Source of the DNA: Desulfobacterales bacterium
GTDB taxonomy: Bacteria; Desulfobacterota; Desulfobacteria; Desulfobacterales; C00003060
Direction: 5' to 3'
DNA length: 22,347 nucleotides
Assembly (NCBI GenBank): GCA_030613145.1
Contig: JAUWMM010000001.1
Location: 1-22,347, forward strand
Both the position numbers and the translations under genes were made by a program. The notes beneath the pieces are model-generated. The model worked only from the letters and a program-made list of their open reading frames with translations. It was not told the DNA's origin and did no database searches. Positions 1 to 8,099 of this stretch are shown here, piece by piece (the first letter of the stretch is position 1; every line of letters starts with the position of its first letter).

Positions 1-581
1 ATTTTGGAGGAAAGGCATCGGAGGATGTAAAAATTGAGGGGCGAGAGTATACTGCCATAGAGAACAGGATGATACAAAATGTCCTTAAGGTATACCTGGA
101 GGACCTTGCGCAGGCCTGGAGGCCGGTCTATGAAATTTCAACGATCTATCTACGATCAGAGATGAATCGGCAATTTGCCGGTATTGCGCTACCCAACGAT
201 TTAGTTTCAGTGACTAGCTTCAAAGTAGAGCTGGATGGTGTATCGGGCCTCATGAAGCTGTGCATTCCTTGCTCCACTATTGAACCAATCCGAAATAAGC
301 TGCGTGCAGAGTTCCCGGTCGACGAATTGGAGGTAGACATAGGTTGGAAGGAGCGCGTGCAAGAGCGAATTAAGGATTTAATAGTAGAATTAAGAGCAGA
401 ACTTGGCACCGGACGGATAACAGGACAACGGCTCCTTGGTCTCACGGTTGGTGACGTGATCCAACTTCAGCAGAACGTGAACGAGTCCTTGGTTGCAAAG
501 GTTGAAGGTGTTCCGAAGTTCAAAGGACGTGCGGGCGTTGTAAGGGGTAATAAGGCAATAAAAATTGAATCCTTTTGTTAG
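1..581 (+). CDS. fliM: Flagellar motor switch protein FliM, C-terminal part
   Basis: FliM forms the middle of the cytoplasmic C ring. It binds phosphorylated CheY and sets the direction of motor rotation. The reading frame is open from position 3 with no start in view, so the 5' part lies outside the window. About 192 codons are present, against roughly 320-350 for the whole protein. The visible part covers the end of the CheC-like middle domain and the C-terminal SpoA domain, whose core LLGLTVGDVIQL and the closing VRGNKAIKIES pattern are typical of FliM and FliN. fliN follows, as in most flagellar export clusters. Identification is by family knowledge and gene order. Confidence 0.9.
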   Translation, partial: FGGKASEDVKIEGREYTAIENRMIQNVLKVYLEDLAQAWRPVYEISTIYLRSEMNRQFAGIALPNDLVSVTSFKVELDGVSGLMKLCIPCSTIEPIRNKLRAEFPVDELEVDIGWKERVQERIKDLIVELRAELGTGRITGQRLLGLTVGDVIQLQQNVNESLVAKVEGVPKFKGRAGVVRGNKAIKIESFC

Positions 582-638
582 GTTTTCACTTTATGAAGAC
601 GGATGGACAGGAACAACATATCCGGAAAGGATACAACA

Positions 639-983
639 ATGACCGAGCAAAATGATATCGCTACTGAGATTGTTTCTCCGGAGAACACTGAAGATTCTGC
701 GGCCACAGGACAGACTGCGGGGGATCGTGATTTGGATTTCATACTCGATATCCCCCTGAAGATTTCGGTTGAACTGGGCCGGACCAGCATACTTGTCAAT
801 GATTTGCTTCAACTGGGACAGGGTTCGGTTGTTGAACTGACAAAGCTTGCTGGTGAACCGATGGAAATCTTTGTGAACGGAAGGCTGTTTGCGCGTGGCG
901 AGGCTGTGGTAGTTAACGAGAAATTTGGTGTGAGACTTACTGACGTTATCAGCCCTGCTGAAAGGGTCAGGTCTTTGGGTTAG
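639..983 (+). CDS. fliN: Flagellar motor switch protein FliN
   Basis: FliN forms the lower rim of the C ring and contributes to switching and export-substrate docking. The protein has an acidic N-terminal tail of about 35 residues and then a SpoA domain containing DIPLKISVELGRTSI and the end pattern GEAVVVNEKFGVRLTDV. I chose the ATG at 639 because GGAAAGGA lies 7-8 bases upstream. An in-frame ATG at 603 would add 12 residues but has a poorer ribosome binding site. At 114 residues the length is normal for the family. It sits between fliM and fliO with short gaps. Confidence 0.93.
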   Translation: MTEQNDIATEIVSPENTEDSAATGQTAGDRDLDFILDIPLKISVELGRTSILVNDLLQLGQGSVVELTKLAGEPMEIFVNGRLFARGEAVVVNEKFGVRLTDVISPAERVRSLG

Positions 984-1002
984 GCATGGGGAAGAGGATG
1001 CT

Positions 1003-1407
1003 ATGGGTGGTTTAGCAGAAACATCTCAGGCGATATCTCAGCCGGACCTTTGGGGGGCCGGGTTGAAGGCATTCGGCATGTTATGCATTGTTGTGGCGAT
1101 CTTGATCCTGGTCCTCTTTGTTATGAAGCGATTCCTTTATCTTAAGGGTGGTTCCGGCCACGGACAATTTATCAAGATTCTGTCATCTCATCATGTAACG
1201 CCTAAGGAGCGTATTGCGCTGATTGATGTGGTGGGTGAAAAAATCGTTATCGGCATTACTCCGAATAACATAACTTTCTTGACTAAGATCGAGAAATCAG
1301 AGGCCCTGGGCAGAATTGAAAGTCTTGAGGCGTCCGGGGCATCACATAGTCTTTTTGCGGGTTTCCTGAAGTCGTCTCTAAAAGGCAAAGGCAGAAATGA
1401 AAAATAG
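1003..1407 (+). CDS. fliO: Flagellar biosynthesis protein FliO
   Basis: FliO is a small bitopic membrane protein that helps FliP assemble in the flagellar export gate. This 134-residue product has one strong transmembrane segment at about residues 24-42, followed by a short basic stretch and a cytoplasmic domain with the family pattern of a beta-rich core (KILSSHHVTPKERIALIDVV). GAGG lies six bases before the ATG. Its 3' end overlaps the start of fliP by 11 bases, which suggests coupled translation. FliO sequences are weakly conserved, so the call rests on topology, size and position between fliN and fliP. Confidence 0.88.
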   Translation: MGGLAETSQAISQPDLWGAGLKAFGMLCIVVAILILVLFVMKRFLYLKGGSGHGQFIKILSSHHVTPKERIALIDVVGEKIVIGITPNNITFLTKIEKSEALGRIESLEASGASHSLFAGFLKSSLKGKGRNEK

Positions 1408-2191
1408 AGGGAGAAATATCTCGAAGAGGAAAGGGATTTGTCATTTGTTCTTTGTTCTTTGTCATTTGATATTGTTGTTGGCAATTCCTGCGGCTGCTTT
1501 CAGTGCAACTATACCCCTTCCCTCGCTCCAGATAGGTTTGGGTCAAGCCGACAACCCCGAACAGGTTTCGGTCTTGCTTCAGGTTGTCGCTCTATTAACC
1601 GTTCTCTCCCTTGCACCGGCCATTTTGATTCTAATGACATCTTTTACCAGGCTGGTTGTGACCTTCTCGTTTCTAAAACATGCATTGGGTACCCAGCAGG
1701 TGCCCCCAGGTCAAATCATAGTTGGCCTGGCTTTGTTTCTTACCGTTTTTATCATGATGCCGGTATGGCAGCAGGTTAACAACAACGCCCTCCAGCCTTA
1801 CCTAAATGAAGAGATATCCGAGGCTGAGGCATTTGAAGCAGCTATGCACCCGGTTCGCCAGTTCATGTTCAAACAGACACGAGAAAAAGACCTGGCCATG
1901 TTTGTGAAAACGGCCAGGCTAGACAAGCCCAACGCCCCGGAGGATGTCCCCACATCCGTTTTGATACCCGCGTTTGTTGTAAGCGAGCTAAAAACGGCCT
2001 TTATTATTGGATTTATTGTATACGTGCCGTTCTTGATTATAGATATGGTGGTAGCAAGCGTGCTTCTTTCGATGGGGATGATGATGCTTCCACCGATCAT
2101 GATATCCCTGCCCTTCAAACTAATGCTTTTTGTGCTGGTGGACGGTTGGCACCTGATCGTTGGTTCCTTAGTGAGAAGTTTTGTGACGTGA
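1397..2191 (+). CDS. fliP: Flagellar type III export gate protein FliP
   Basis: FliP forms the core of the export gate with FliQ and FliR. The 264-residue product begins with a cleavable-type signal peptide (about residues 1-37, ending AAAFSA), normal for FliP. The family blocks follow: TSFTRLVVTFSFL near residues 82-94, the LGTQQVPPGQ segment, an extracytoplasmic domain, and the C-terminal helices VVASVLLSMGMMMLPP and SLPFKLMLFVLVDGW. The ATG is preceded by AAAGGCAG and overlaps fliO. The hydrophobic core of the signal peptide is encoded by a repeat-like TTTGTC/TTTGTTC tract, described separately. Confidence 0.97.
   Translation: MKNRGRNISKRKGICHLFFVLCHLILLLAIPAAAFSATIPLPSLQIGLGQADNPEQVSVLLQVVALLTVLSLAPAILILMTSFTRLVVTFSFLKHALGTQQVPPGQIIVGLALFLTVFIMMPVWQQVNNNALQPYLNEEISEAEAFEAAMHPVRQFMFKQTREKDLAMFVKTARLDKPNAPEDVPTSVLIPAFVVSELKTAFIIGFIVYVPFLIIDMVVASVLLSMGMMMLPPIMISLPFKLMLFVLVDGWHLIVGSLVRSFVT
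1437..1468 (+). repeat. Short word repeat inside the fliP signal-peptide region
   Basis: TTTGTCATTTG occurs at 1437-1447 and again at 1458-1468. Two tandem copies of TTTGTTC (1444-1450 and 1451-1457) lie between and partly overlap them. The tract encodes residues CHLFFVLCHL of the FliP signal peptide. Similar word repeats occur between genes in repeat-rich Desulfobacterota genomes. That this is such a repeat, reused as coding sequence, is inference. Confidence 0.55.
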
Positions 2192-2195
2192 TTAT

Positions 2196-2465
2196 ATGAC
2201 ACCGGAATTTGTAGTCGGGCTTGCCCAAGAAGCGATTAAGGTTACTATCCTGGTTGCGATGCCGATGCTGGGGCTCGCGCTTATTGTAGGTTTGGCTGTA
2301 AGTGTTTTTATGGCAACCACCCAGATCCATGAAATGACACTAACCTTTGTTCCCAAAATACTGGCAGTTCTGTTGGGACTTCTGTTTTTTTTAAACTGGA
2401 TGTTGCAGCAATTGATCAGTTTTACACATAACCTTATCACGCAGATACCGATCTATATACGGTGA
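2196..2465 (+). CDS. fliQ: Flagellar type III export gate protein FliQ
   Basis: FliQ is a two-helix membrane protein packed around the FliP/FliR gate. The 89-residue product has the expected two hydrophobic segments, about residues 14-38 and 51-72. The FliQ loop between them reads ATTQIHEMTLTFVPKI. It starts four bases after the fliP stop with only a weak ribosome binding site, so translational coupling to fliP is likely. Size and order (fliP-fliQ-fliR) match the family. Confidence 0.97.
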   Translation: MTPEFVVGLAQEAIKVTILVAMPMLGLALIVGLAVSVFMATTQIHEMTLTFVPKILAVLLGLLFFLNWMLQQLISFTHNLITQIPIYIR

Positions 2466-2468
2466 GAA

Positions 2469-2616
2469 GGAATGCGGAGTGCGGAGTGCGGAGTGCGGAG
2501 TTAAATTGGAAAGTCGTATGATCAAACACAACAGCCTGAAACAAGGGACAAAAGCAAGATCGGCATCGTGGAGGAAACAGATGAGTCATTCCGCATTCCG
2601 AATTCCGCATTCCGAG
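2469..2616. repeat. Inverted TGCGGA-type repeat pair between fliQ and fliR
   Basis: The left arm, 2469-2502, is GGAATGCGGAG followed by further tandem copies of TGCGGAG. The right arm, 2587-2616, reads on the other strand as two GGAATGCGGA words separated by a GGAATTC-like word. The arms are about 84 bases apart and can pair into a long imperfect hairpin. The right arm would be read as residues FRIPNSAFR if translation began at 2568, so it produces an apparent N-terminal extension of fliR. This looks like a dispersed palindromic (REP-like) element and not a gene. Confidence 0.65.
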
Positions 2617-2621
2617 ATCGA

Positions 2622-3404
2622 ATGATGGAAATTCTAACTCTTTCACCCGAGCAGTTTAAATCGTTTTTTCTGATTTTGATTCGGATCAGTATCGTGCTGT
2701 TCATGTTTCCCATTTTAGGGTCGAGTGTGTGGCCGAACCTGGTCAAGGCAGGGCTTGCATTAATGATCAGTATAATGCTCCTTCCGGTTGTCCAGCCAGA
2801 CCATACACTGTTTCCGGAAACCCTACTGGGGGGCGCGCGTGTGATACTTTCCGAACTATTCTTAGGACTAATTATCGGGCTTACCGTTCGGCTGTTCTTT
2901 ACTGCTGTGCAGTTAGCAGGACAGCTTGTGGGATTTCAAATGGGGTTTGCCATTGCTAATGTTCTCGATCCCGTGTCGAGCGGCCAGGGTCCTATCCTTG
3001 CACAGCTGGGTTACTGGGTTGCTGCTTTGATTTTTCTCCTCCTCAACGGCCACCACGTTTTGCTTAGTACGCTGGCTGACAGCTTCGCCGTTGTTAGTGT
3101 GGGATCCCTGGGACTCAGCGATGGGCTTTTTCATAAGATGGTGGAAGTTTCAGGAGATATGTTTGTCATGGCAGTCAAAATAGGAGCCCCGGCCATTGCC
3201 GCTCTTCTCATGACAAGCGCGGCCTTTGGCATTCTGGCAAGGGTAGTGCCACAGATGAATATCCTTATTGCTGCCTTTCCAGTGAAGATAATGGTTGGTC
3301 TATTCTTCTTTGGCGTCTGTTTGGAGGGACTGCTTTACTTTACGAGACACTTTGTCACGGAATTTCAAGGTATGTTGAGAACAATAATGAGCTGTATGCT
3401 GTAG
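2622..3404 (+). CDS. fliR: Flagellar type III export gate protein FliR
   Basis: FliR completes the FliP5-FliQ4-FliR1 export gate. From the ATG at 2622 the product has 260 residues, the usual length, and begins MMEILTLSPEQFKSFFLILI as in homologues. About six hydrophobic segments follow. Conserved blocks include QLAGQLVGFQMGFAIANVLDP and a C-terminal MNILIAAFPVKIMVGL. The frame is open back to 2568, but those 18 codons are encoded by a palindromic repeat and are not FliR-like, so the later start is preferred. The ATG at 2625 is equally possible. Confidence 0.95.
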   Translation: MMEILTLSPEQFKSFFLILIRISIVLFMFPILGSSVWPNLVKAGLALMISIMLLPVVQPDHTLFPETLLGGARVILSELFLGLIIGLTVRLFFTAVQLAGQLVGFQMGFAIANVLDPVSSGQGPILAQLGYWVAALIFLLLNGHHVLLSTLADSFAVVSVGSLGLSDGLFHKMVEVSGDMFVMAVKIGAPAIAALLMTSAAFGILARVVPQMNILIAAFPVKIMVGLFFFGVCLEGLLYFTRHFVTEFQGMLRTIMSCML

Positions 3405-3461
3405 GGTGCCCCCTTTTGCTAATGGTTTTCTGGCCACAGGATGGGCTATGCTTACCAAAAC

Positions 3462-3546
3462 GATACTGGATACTGGATGCTTGATGCTGGATAAAGATAC
3501 AAACTGGATTCTTACATTCAGTATCCAGTATCAAGCATCCAGCATC
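3462..3546. repeat. Inverted repeat of ACTGGAT/GCTGGAT words between fliR and flhB
   Basis: The left arm (3462-3492) and the reverse complement of the right arm (3516-3546) match at 24 of 31 positions without gaps. Several mismatches would still pair as G-U in RNA. The loop is about 23 bases. A short GCCCGAAGGGC hairpin follows at about 3553-3563. The structure lies 42 bases before the flhB start and may separate fliR from flhB expression. It is built from 7-base words and resembles a mobile palindromic repeat more than a standard terminator, since no T run follows. Confidence 0.6.
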
Positions 3547-3588
3547 TGCTTCGCCCGAAGGGCGATAGGTTCATAGGAGTCTGACATT

Positions 3589-4731
3589 TTGGCTGACGGT
3601 AATCTTCAAGAAAAGACCGAACAGGCAACCCCTAAGAAACGGTCTGAGGCGAGAAAAAAGGGTCAGGTTGCCAAGAGCCGTGAGATACCATCGGTTGCTG
3701 TGCTTCTGGCCGGCCTTTCAACGCTGTATTTGTTCGGGGCCTATATGTATAGCCATATAACATCCTTTATGCAAGATACCTTTTCCATGATAGCAACTCC
3801 GTATCTCAGCCTGTCGGGGTTTTTGGCATTTGGCAATATTGTCATAGAGCGTTTCATCGTTATGATCCTGCCTGTGATGATTGCTGTTTTTGTGACGGCG
3901 ATCCTGTCGAATGTCTTACAAGTGGGCTGGCTGCTTTCATGGGAGGCGGTAACACCGAGACTTTCAAAAATTAGCCTTATCAAAGGGATACAAAAGCTTT
4001 TTTCCAAACAGACGCTAATGGAACTGTTCAAGTCCCTGGCAAAGCTGGCCATAGTTGGTGTGATTGCCTATGTAACGGTCAAAGGGGAAATGGACCGCCT
4101 GCCATCACTTGCTGATATGGGGGTCCAGGCCATTTTGTTATACATTTTAAAAACCGCGTTTAAGATTTTCATCAGGGTGTCCATGGTTTTGATTGTTCTG
4201 GCTGTCCTCGATTATGCCTTTCAGAAGTGGCAGTTTGAGCAGCAGTTGAAAATGACAAGGCAGGAGGTCAAAGAAGAATATAAGCGAACAGAAGGGGACC
4301 CGCTGGTCAAGTCAAGGATCAAGAAAATCCGGTACGAGATAGCTAAAGGGCGTATGATGCAAGAAGTACCCGGGGCGGATGTCGTCGTGCCTGCCATTGC
4401 TCGGCATCCTGCAGCCGCAGCATCGCGTATGATGCAAGAAGTACCCAATGCTGATGTGGTCGTGACCAACCCCGCCCATCTGGCCATAGCCCTGGGGTAC
4501 GAGAGTGCTGAGATGAATGCTCCAACAGTTTTGGCCAAGGGTGCGGGAGAGGTTGCTGAGAGGATTAAGACATTGGCCGGAGAACATCACGTTCCCATCG
4601 TTGAGAACAGGGAGTTGGCCCAGAATATTTTCAAGATGGTTGGGATCGGCAATGAGATTCCGTCCATGTTGTACCAGGCTGTGGCCGATGTTTTGGCGTA
4701 TGTATACCGGTTTAAGAACAAGGTTGAGTAA
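3589..4731 (+). CDS. flhB: Flagellar export switch protein FlhB with internal duplication
   Basis: FlhB switches the export apparatus from rod/hook to filament substrates after cleaving itself within an NPTH motif. The product starts at TTG, with AGGAG nine bases upstream, and begins with the family pattern EKTEQATPKKRSEARKKGQV. Four membrane helices follow, then the cytoplasmic domain. The cleavage motif is NPAH, with Asn at residue 294. It is 25 residues later than the usual position near 269, because RMMQEVP-ADVVV is present twice (residues 255-267 and 280-292), separated by PAIARHPAAAAS. The total of 380 residues is correspondingly long. The Thr-to-Ala change spares the Asn and Pro needed for cleavage. 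The duplication sits between the membrane-linking helix and the cleavage site. Confidence 0.96.
   Translation: MADGNLQEKTEQATPKKRSEARKKGQVAKSREIPSVAVLLAGLSTLYLFGAYMYSHITSFMQDTFSMIATPYLSLSGFLAFGNIVIERFIVMILPVMIAVFVTAILSNVLQVGWLLSWEAVTPRLSKISLIKGIQKLFSKQTLMELFKSLAKLAIVGVIAYVTVKGEMDRLPSLADMGVQAILLYILKTAFKIFIRVSMVLIVLAVLDYAFQKWQFEQQLKMTRQEVKEEYKRTEGDPLVKSRIKKIRYEIAKGRMMQEVPGADVVVPAIARHPAAAASRMMQEVPNADVVVTNPAHLAIALGYESAEMNAPTVLAKGAGEVAERIKTLAGEHHVPIVENRELAQNIFKMVGIGNEIPSMLYQAVADVLAYVYRFKNKVE
4351..4464 (+). repeat. In-frame direct duplication within flhB
   Basis: A 39-base unit at 4351-4389 recurs at 4426-4464. Its first 21 bases are identical, and I count 34 of 39 matches overall. The period is exactly 75 bases (25 codons), so the frame is kept. 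The 36 bases between the units, encoding PAIARHPAAAAS, have no clear counterpart after the second unit. The unequal divergence (identical 5' half, diverged 3' half) argues against a simple assembly stutter. Confidence 0.85.
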
Positions 4732-4867
4732 TGGTCAATGCCGGCACAAGCTATCAGTCATCAGGCATCCCGAATCTGGCATCTACCAGCAAAGCCGCCA
4801 ACGAGTCACGAGAAATTAATGACTAGAAGTTGTTTCAAAACCCTTTTACTTTGACAAAAGAAGGACA

Positions 4868-6967
4868 ATGGCCACAACTACACAAGGGATCTTGAGGAAT
4901 AACCTTTTCGCAAACACTAGTGATTTTATGATGGCTATTGGTGTGATTTGCATTCTAATGGTTATGGTCGTGCCGGTGCATCCCTTTCTGCTCGACTTTT
5001 TGTTGGCACTGAATATCACATTTGCCATTACTGTCGTTCTGATGGGCATTTACACAGTCAAGCCTCTGGACTTTTCCATATTCCCATCCGTACTGTTGGT
5101 CGCCACCCTGTTCAGACTTTCTTTGAATGTGGCGTCAACAAGATTGATACTGCTGCACGGCAACGAAGGTGCCTTGGCCGCAGGAAAGGTCATCAAGTCT
5201 TTTGGTAGTTTTGTTGTTGGCGGCAATTACGTTGTGGGCTTGATCGTCTTTATGATCCTGGTAATCATCAACTTTGTTGTGATCACCAAGGGTTCCGTAC
5301 GTATTGCCGAGGTCGCTGCGCGCTTTACCCTTGATGCCATGCCCGGAAAACAAATGAGCATCGATGCCGACCTGAATGCGGGTTTTATAGATGAGAGTCA
5401 AGCCCGCCGCCGTCGGACCCTCATTACAAAAGAGGCCGAGTTTTATGGGGCCATGGACGGCGCAAGCAAATTTGTTCGCGGAGATGCTATTGCTGCGATT
5501 ATCATCACATTTATCAACATCATCGGTGGTTTTGTCATTGGGGTCCTTCAAAAGAATATGTCGATTGCAGCTGCAGCGCAGAATTATACCCTGCTTACCG
5601 TAGGTGACGGATTGGTTACCCAGATTCCGGCCCTTATTATCTCAACCGCTGCGGGTATTGTAGTGAGTCGAGCGGCTTCGGAGTCGAGCATGGGGGTCGA
5701 GTTCGGCAAACAGTTTTTGGCCCATCCCCGGGCCGGTTATATCGGCTCAGGGGTGATCTTTTTATTCGGACTCATTCCGGGCCTTCCCCACATTCCATTT
5801 ATGGTACTTGGTATGATCGTGGCTGGAAGTCTATATCTCTTTGACAGCAAAAGGCGGGCGCTGGAGGCCTCCGAAGCTGTCAAGGAGGCCGAAAGAGAGA
5901 AACCGGAAGAGGGCGCCGTGCCGGTGGAACATCTTCTTACGCTTGATTCCATGGAACTTGAAGTTGGCTACGCAATTATTCCCCTTGTGGACGTGGAACA
6001 GAACGGAGACCTCCTTGACCGCATCAGATCCCTCAGACGACAGTTTGCTTTAGACATGGGGATGATTATTCCTCCTATCCACATAAGGGATAATCTGAAT
6101 CTGAAACCATATGAGTACCGAATTCTGATCAAGGGTGTAGAGGTAGACAGGTATGAATTGACACCTAATCAACTTATGGCCATGGACCCTGGCGATGTCG
6201 TCAAAGAAATTGATGGGATTCCGACCACGGAACCGGCCTTCCATTTACCAGCTATCTGGATCCCCGAAAACCAGGAGGAAGAGGCTAAGTTTGCAGGATA
6301 CACGGTGGTGGATAACGCAGCGATTGTGGCAACGCACCTGACCGAGATTATCCGGAACCATGCCGATCAGTTGTTGGGTCGTCAGGAGGTTCAGAATCTC
6401 CTTGAGCATCTTGCCAAGACGCATCCCAAATCCGTTGAGGAGCTCACACCATCGCTGCTCTCTTTAGGCGGCATTCAAAAGGTATTGCAAAATCTCCTGA
6501 GGGAAGGGGTATCGATCAGGGATATGCTGACTATTGTCGAGACCTTGGCTGACTATGCCCCGGTCACCAAGGATCCTGACGTCTTGACGGAGTATGTAAG
6601 GCAAAAGCTTGCAAGGGCTATTGTAAACCCTCACATTGCAGAAGACGGCATGCTGCCGGTGATTACCCTCGAACAAGATATTGAAGAAGTGCTTCTGAGC
6701 AGCATCAAACATACCGAACATGGATCATATCTGTCAGTGGAGCCCAATGTGGCGACCTCGATCGCGAACTCTGTGAGCAAGCAGATAGAAAAAACTATGA
6801 CCACCGGTTTGCAGCCGATTTTGCTTTGCTCTCCAGCGCTACGAAGACATTTTAGAAGGATGGTGGAACAATTTGCGCCGTCAATAATGGTGGTTTCTCA
6901 CAATGAACTTCCAAACAACATCCGGTTTAAGTCTTTAGGGAAGGTGAATCTAGGCCATGCAGGTTAG
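4868..6967 (+). CDS. flhA: Flagellar export apparatus protein FlhA
   Basis: FlhA is the nonameric export-gate protein whose membrane part couples the proton motive force to secretion and whose cytoplasmic ring docks chaperone-substrate complexes. The product has 699 residues, full length. About eight membrane helices lie within residues 20-325. The FHIPEP signature (RFTLDAMPGKQMSIDADLNAG) is near residues 152-172. The linker is at about residues 330-355 and the soluble FlhA-C domain follows. AGAAGG lies just before the ATG. The 3' end overlaps flhF by 11 bases. The preceding 136-base gap contains no clear promoter. Confidence 0.98.
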   Translation: MATTTQGILRNNLFANTSDFMMAIGVICILMVMVVPVHPFLLDFLLALNITFAITVVLMGIYTVKPLDFSIFPSVLLVATLFRLSLNVASTRLILLHGNEGALAAGKVIKSFGSFVVGGNYVVGLIVFMILVIINFVVITKGSVRIAEVAARFTLDAMPGKQMSIDADLNAGFIDESQARRRRTLITKEAEFYGAMDGASKFVRGDAIAAIIITFINIIGGFVIGVLQKNMSIAAAAQNYTLLTVGDGLVTQIPALIISTAAGIVVSRAASESSMGVEFGKQFLAHPRAGYIGSGVIFLFGLIPGLPHIPFMVLGMIVAGSLYLFDSKRRALEASEAVKEAEREKPEEGAVPVEHLLTLDSMELEVGYAIIPLVDVEQNGDLLDRIRSLRRQFALDMGMIIPPIHIRDNLNLKPYEYRILIKGVEVDRYELTPNQLMAMDPGDVVKEIDGIPTTEPAFHLPAIWIPENQEEEAKFAGYTVVDNAAIVATHLTEIIRNHADQLLGRQEVQNLLEHLAKTHPKSVEELTPSLLSLGGIQKVLQNLLREGVSIRDMLTIVETLADYAPVTKDPDVLTEYVRQKLARAIVNPHIAEDGMLPVITLEQDIEEVLLSSIKHTEHGSYLSVEPNVATSIANSVSKQIEKTMTTGLQPILLCSPALRRHFRRMVEQFAPSIMVVSHNELPNNIRFKSLGKVNLGHAG

Positions 6968-8099
6968 AAGATACAAGGCCAGGACCATTCATGATGCAGT
7001 CAATCTAGTCAAGCAAGAGCTTGGTCCTGAGGCGCTGATTTTATCCACCCGCAAAAAGCGGGATGGTAAGAAGGCCCTATCATATAAGACTCAAGAGTTC
7101 TTTGAAATAACTGCCGCGCCTCCCCCTTCTTTTACAGTACGAGCCCCAATGGATGAAAGGGATCACGGTTCCTTGAACTCGCTTGAGTCAGAGCTTATGA
7201 ACATCAAGGACATGATCTTCCTTTTAAGCCGCTCCGGTACGCTTGCAGAAGGATTCAGGCTTAACCCTGGAGCCATAGAGGTATACGGCAGGCTGATACG
7301 AAGCGGTATTGCCGACTCCTATGCACAGCTATTTCTTGAAAAGGCGGGTGCATTCAAAGAAAATGGCAAGGGCCCCTCTAAGGATTTAGATGAGCGGGTC
7401 TTCAAAGAGGTTATGAAGGTTATCGAGGTAACCGATCCTTTTAGTCATGATCGAGGACAGGTTGTTTCGGCCCTCATCGGGCCTACAGGAGTCGGAAAGA
7501 CAACCACTATTGCCAAACTGGCGGCTAATTTGACTCTGAAGCAGAAGAAGAGCGCAGGATTGATTTCCATAGACAACTACAGAATAGCAGCCATAGACCA
7601 GCTCAAGACTTATGCCGGGATCCTGGGTATTCCCTGCTTTGCAGCCTTCAACCGTACTGAGTTGGAATTTGCACTAAGACGCATGAAGGAAAAAGATGTC
7701 ATCCTTATAGATACGGCCGGGCATGGCCACTACGATGTGGAACGTATAGAAGGTTTGAAAGAATTGATCGGCAGTTACTTACCGGTTCGTACTCATCTGG
7801 TGCTCAGCACCGTCACCAATGAATTGGAGATGGAACGTGCGGCCCAAAATTTTAGCCGGTTAGAGTTTAATAGTTATATCTTTACAAAGACGGACGAAAC
7901 ACAGGGGCGAGGTGTGATCATAAGCCAGCTTTTCAAATTAAGGATGCCGATCTCGTTTATAACTACCGGCCAAAGGGTTCCGGAGGATATTTTCAAGGCA
8001 ACCAAGACGGGCATTTTGCACCTACTATTTAATCACGGAGAATCTCAAAATGGATCAGGCAAACGGTTTAAGGGAGATGGTCAGCAAGAAGGCTTATAA
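6957..8099 (+). CDS. flhF: Flagellar placement GTPase FlhF
   Basis: FlhF is an SRP-type GTPase that marks the site, often a pole, where the flagellum is built. The basic N-terminal region (MQVRRYKARTIHDAVNLVKQ) and a linker to about residue 155 precede the NG domain. The P-loop is GPTGVGKTTT at residues 175-184, DTAG is at 252-255 and TKTDE at 310-314. The length, 380 residues, is normal. It overlaps flhA by 11 bases and flhG by 50 bases, which points to coupled translation of the FlhF/FlhG pair. All nucleotide-binding motifs look intact. Confidence 0.97.
   Translation: MQVRRYKARTIHDAVNLVKQELGPEALILSTRKKRDGKKALSYKTQEFFEITAAPPPSFTVRAPMDERDHGSLNSLESELMNIKDMIFLLSRSGTLAEGFRLNPGAIEVYGRLIRSGIADSYAQLFLEKAGAFKENGKGPSKDLDERVFKEVMKVIEVTDPFSHDRGQVVSALIGPTGVGKTTTIAKLAANLTLKQKKSAGLISIDNYRIAAIDQLKTYAGILGIPCFAAFNRTELEFALRRMKEKDVILIDTAGHGHYDVERIEGLKELIGSYLPVRTHLVLSTVTNELEMERAAQNFSRLEFNSYIFTKTDETQGRGVIISQLFKLRMPISFITTGQRVPEDIFKATKTGILHLLFNHGESQNGSGKRFKGDGQQEGL

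Noticed and set aside
2568..2621. N-terminal extension of fliR
   Set aside because: The 18 extra codons are translated palindromic repeat. FliR homologues start at the MEILTLSPEQF-like sequence.
4221..4538. A 105-codon minus-strand frame opposite flhB
   Set aside because: It is the complement of the flhB duplication and shows no independent signals.
5158..5175. A minus-strand GGCAC-N5-TTGC match inside flhA
   Set aside because: It is within coding sequence and antisense, with no gene to drive.
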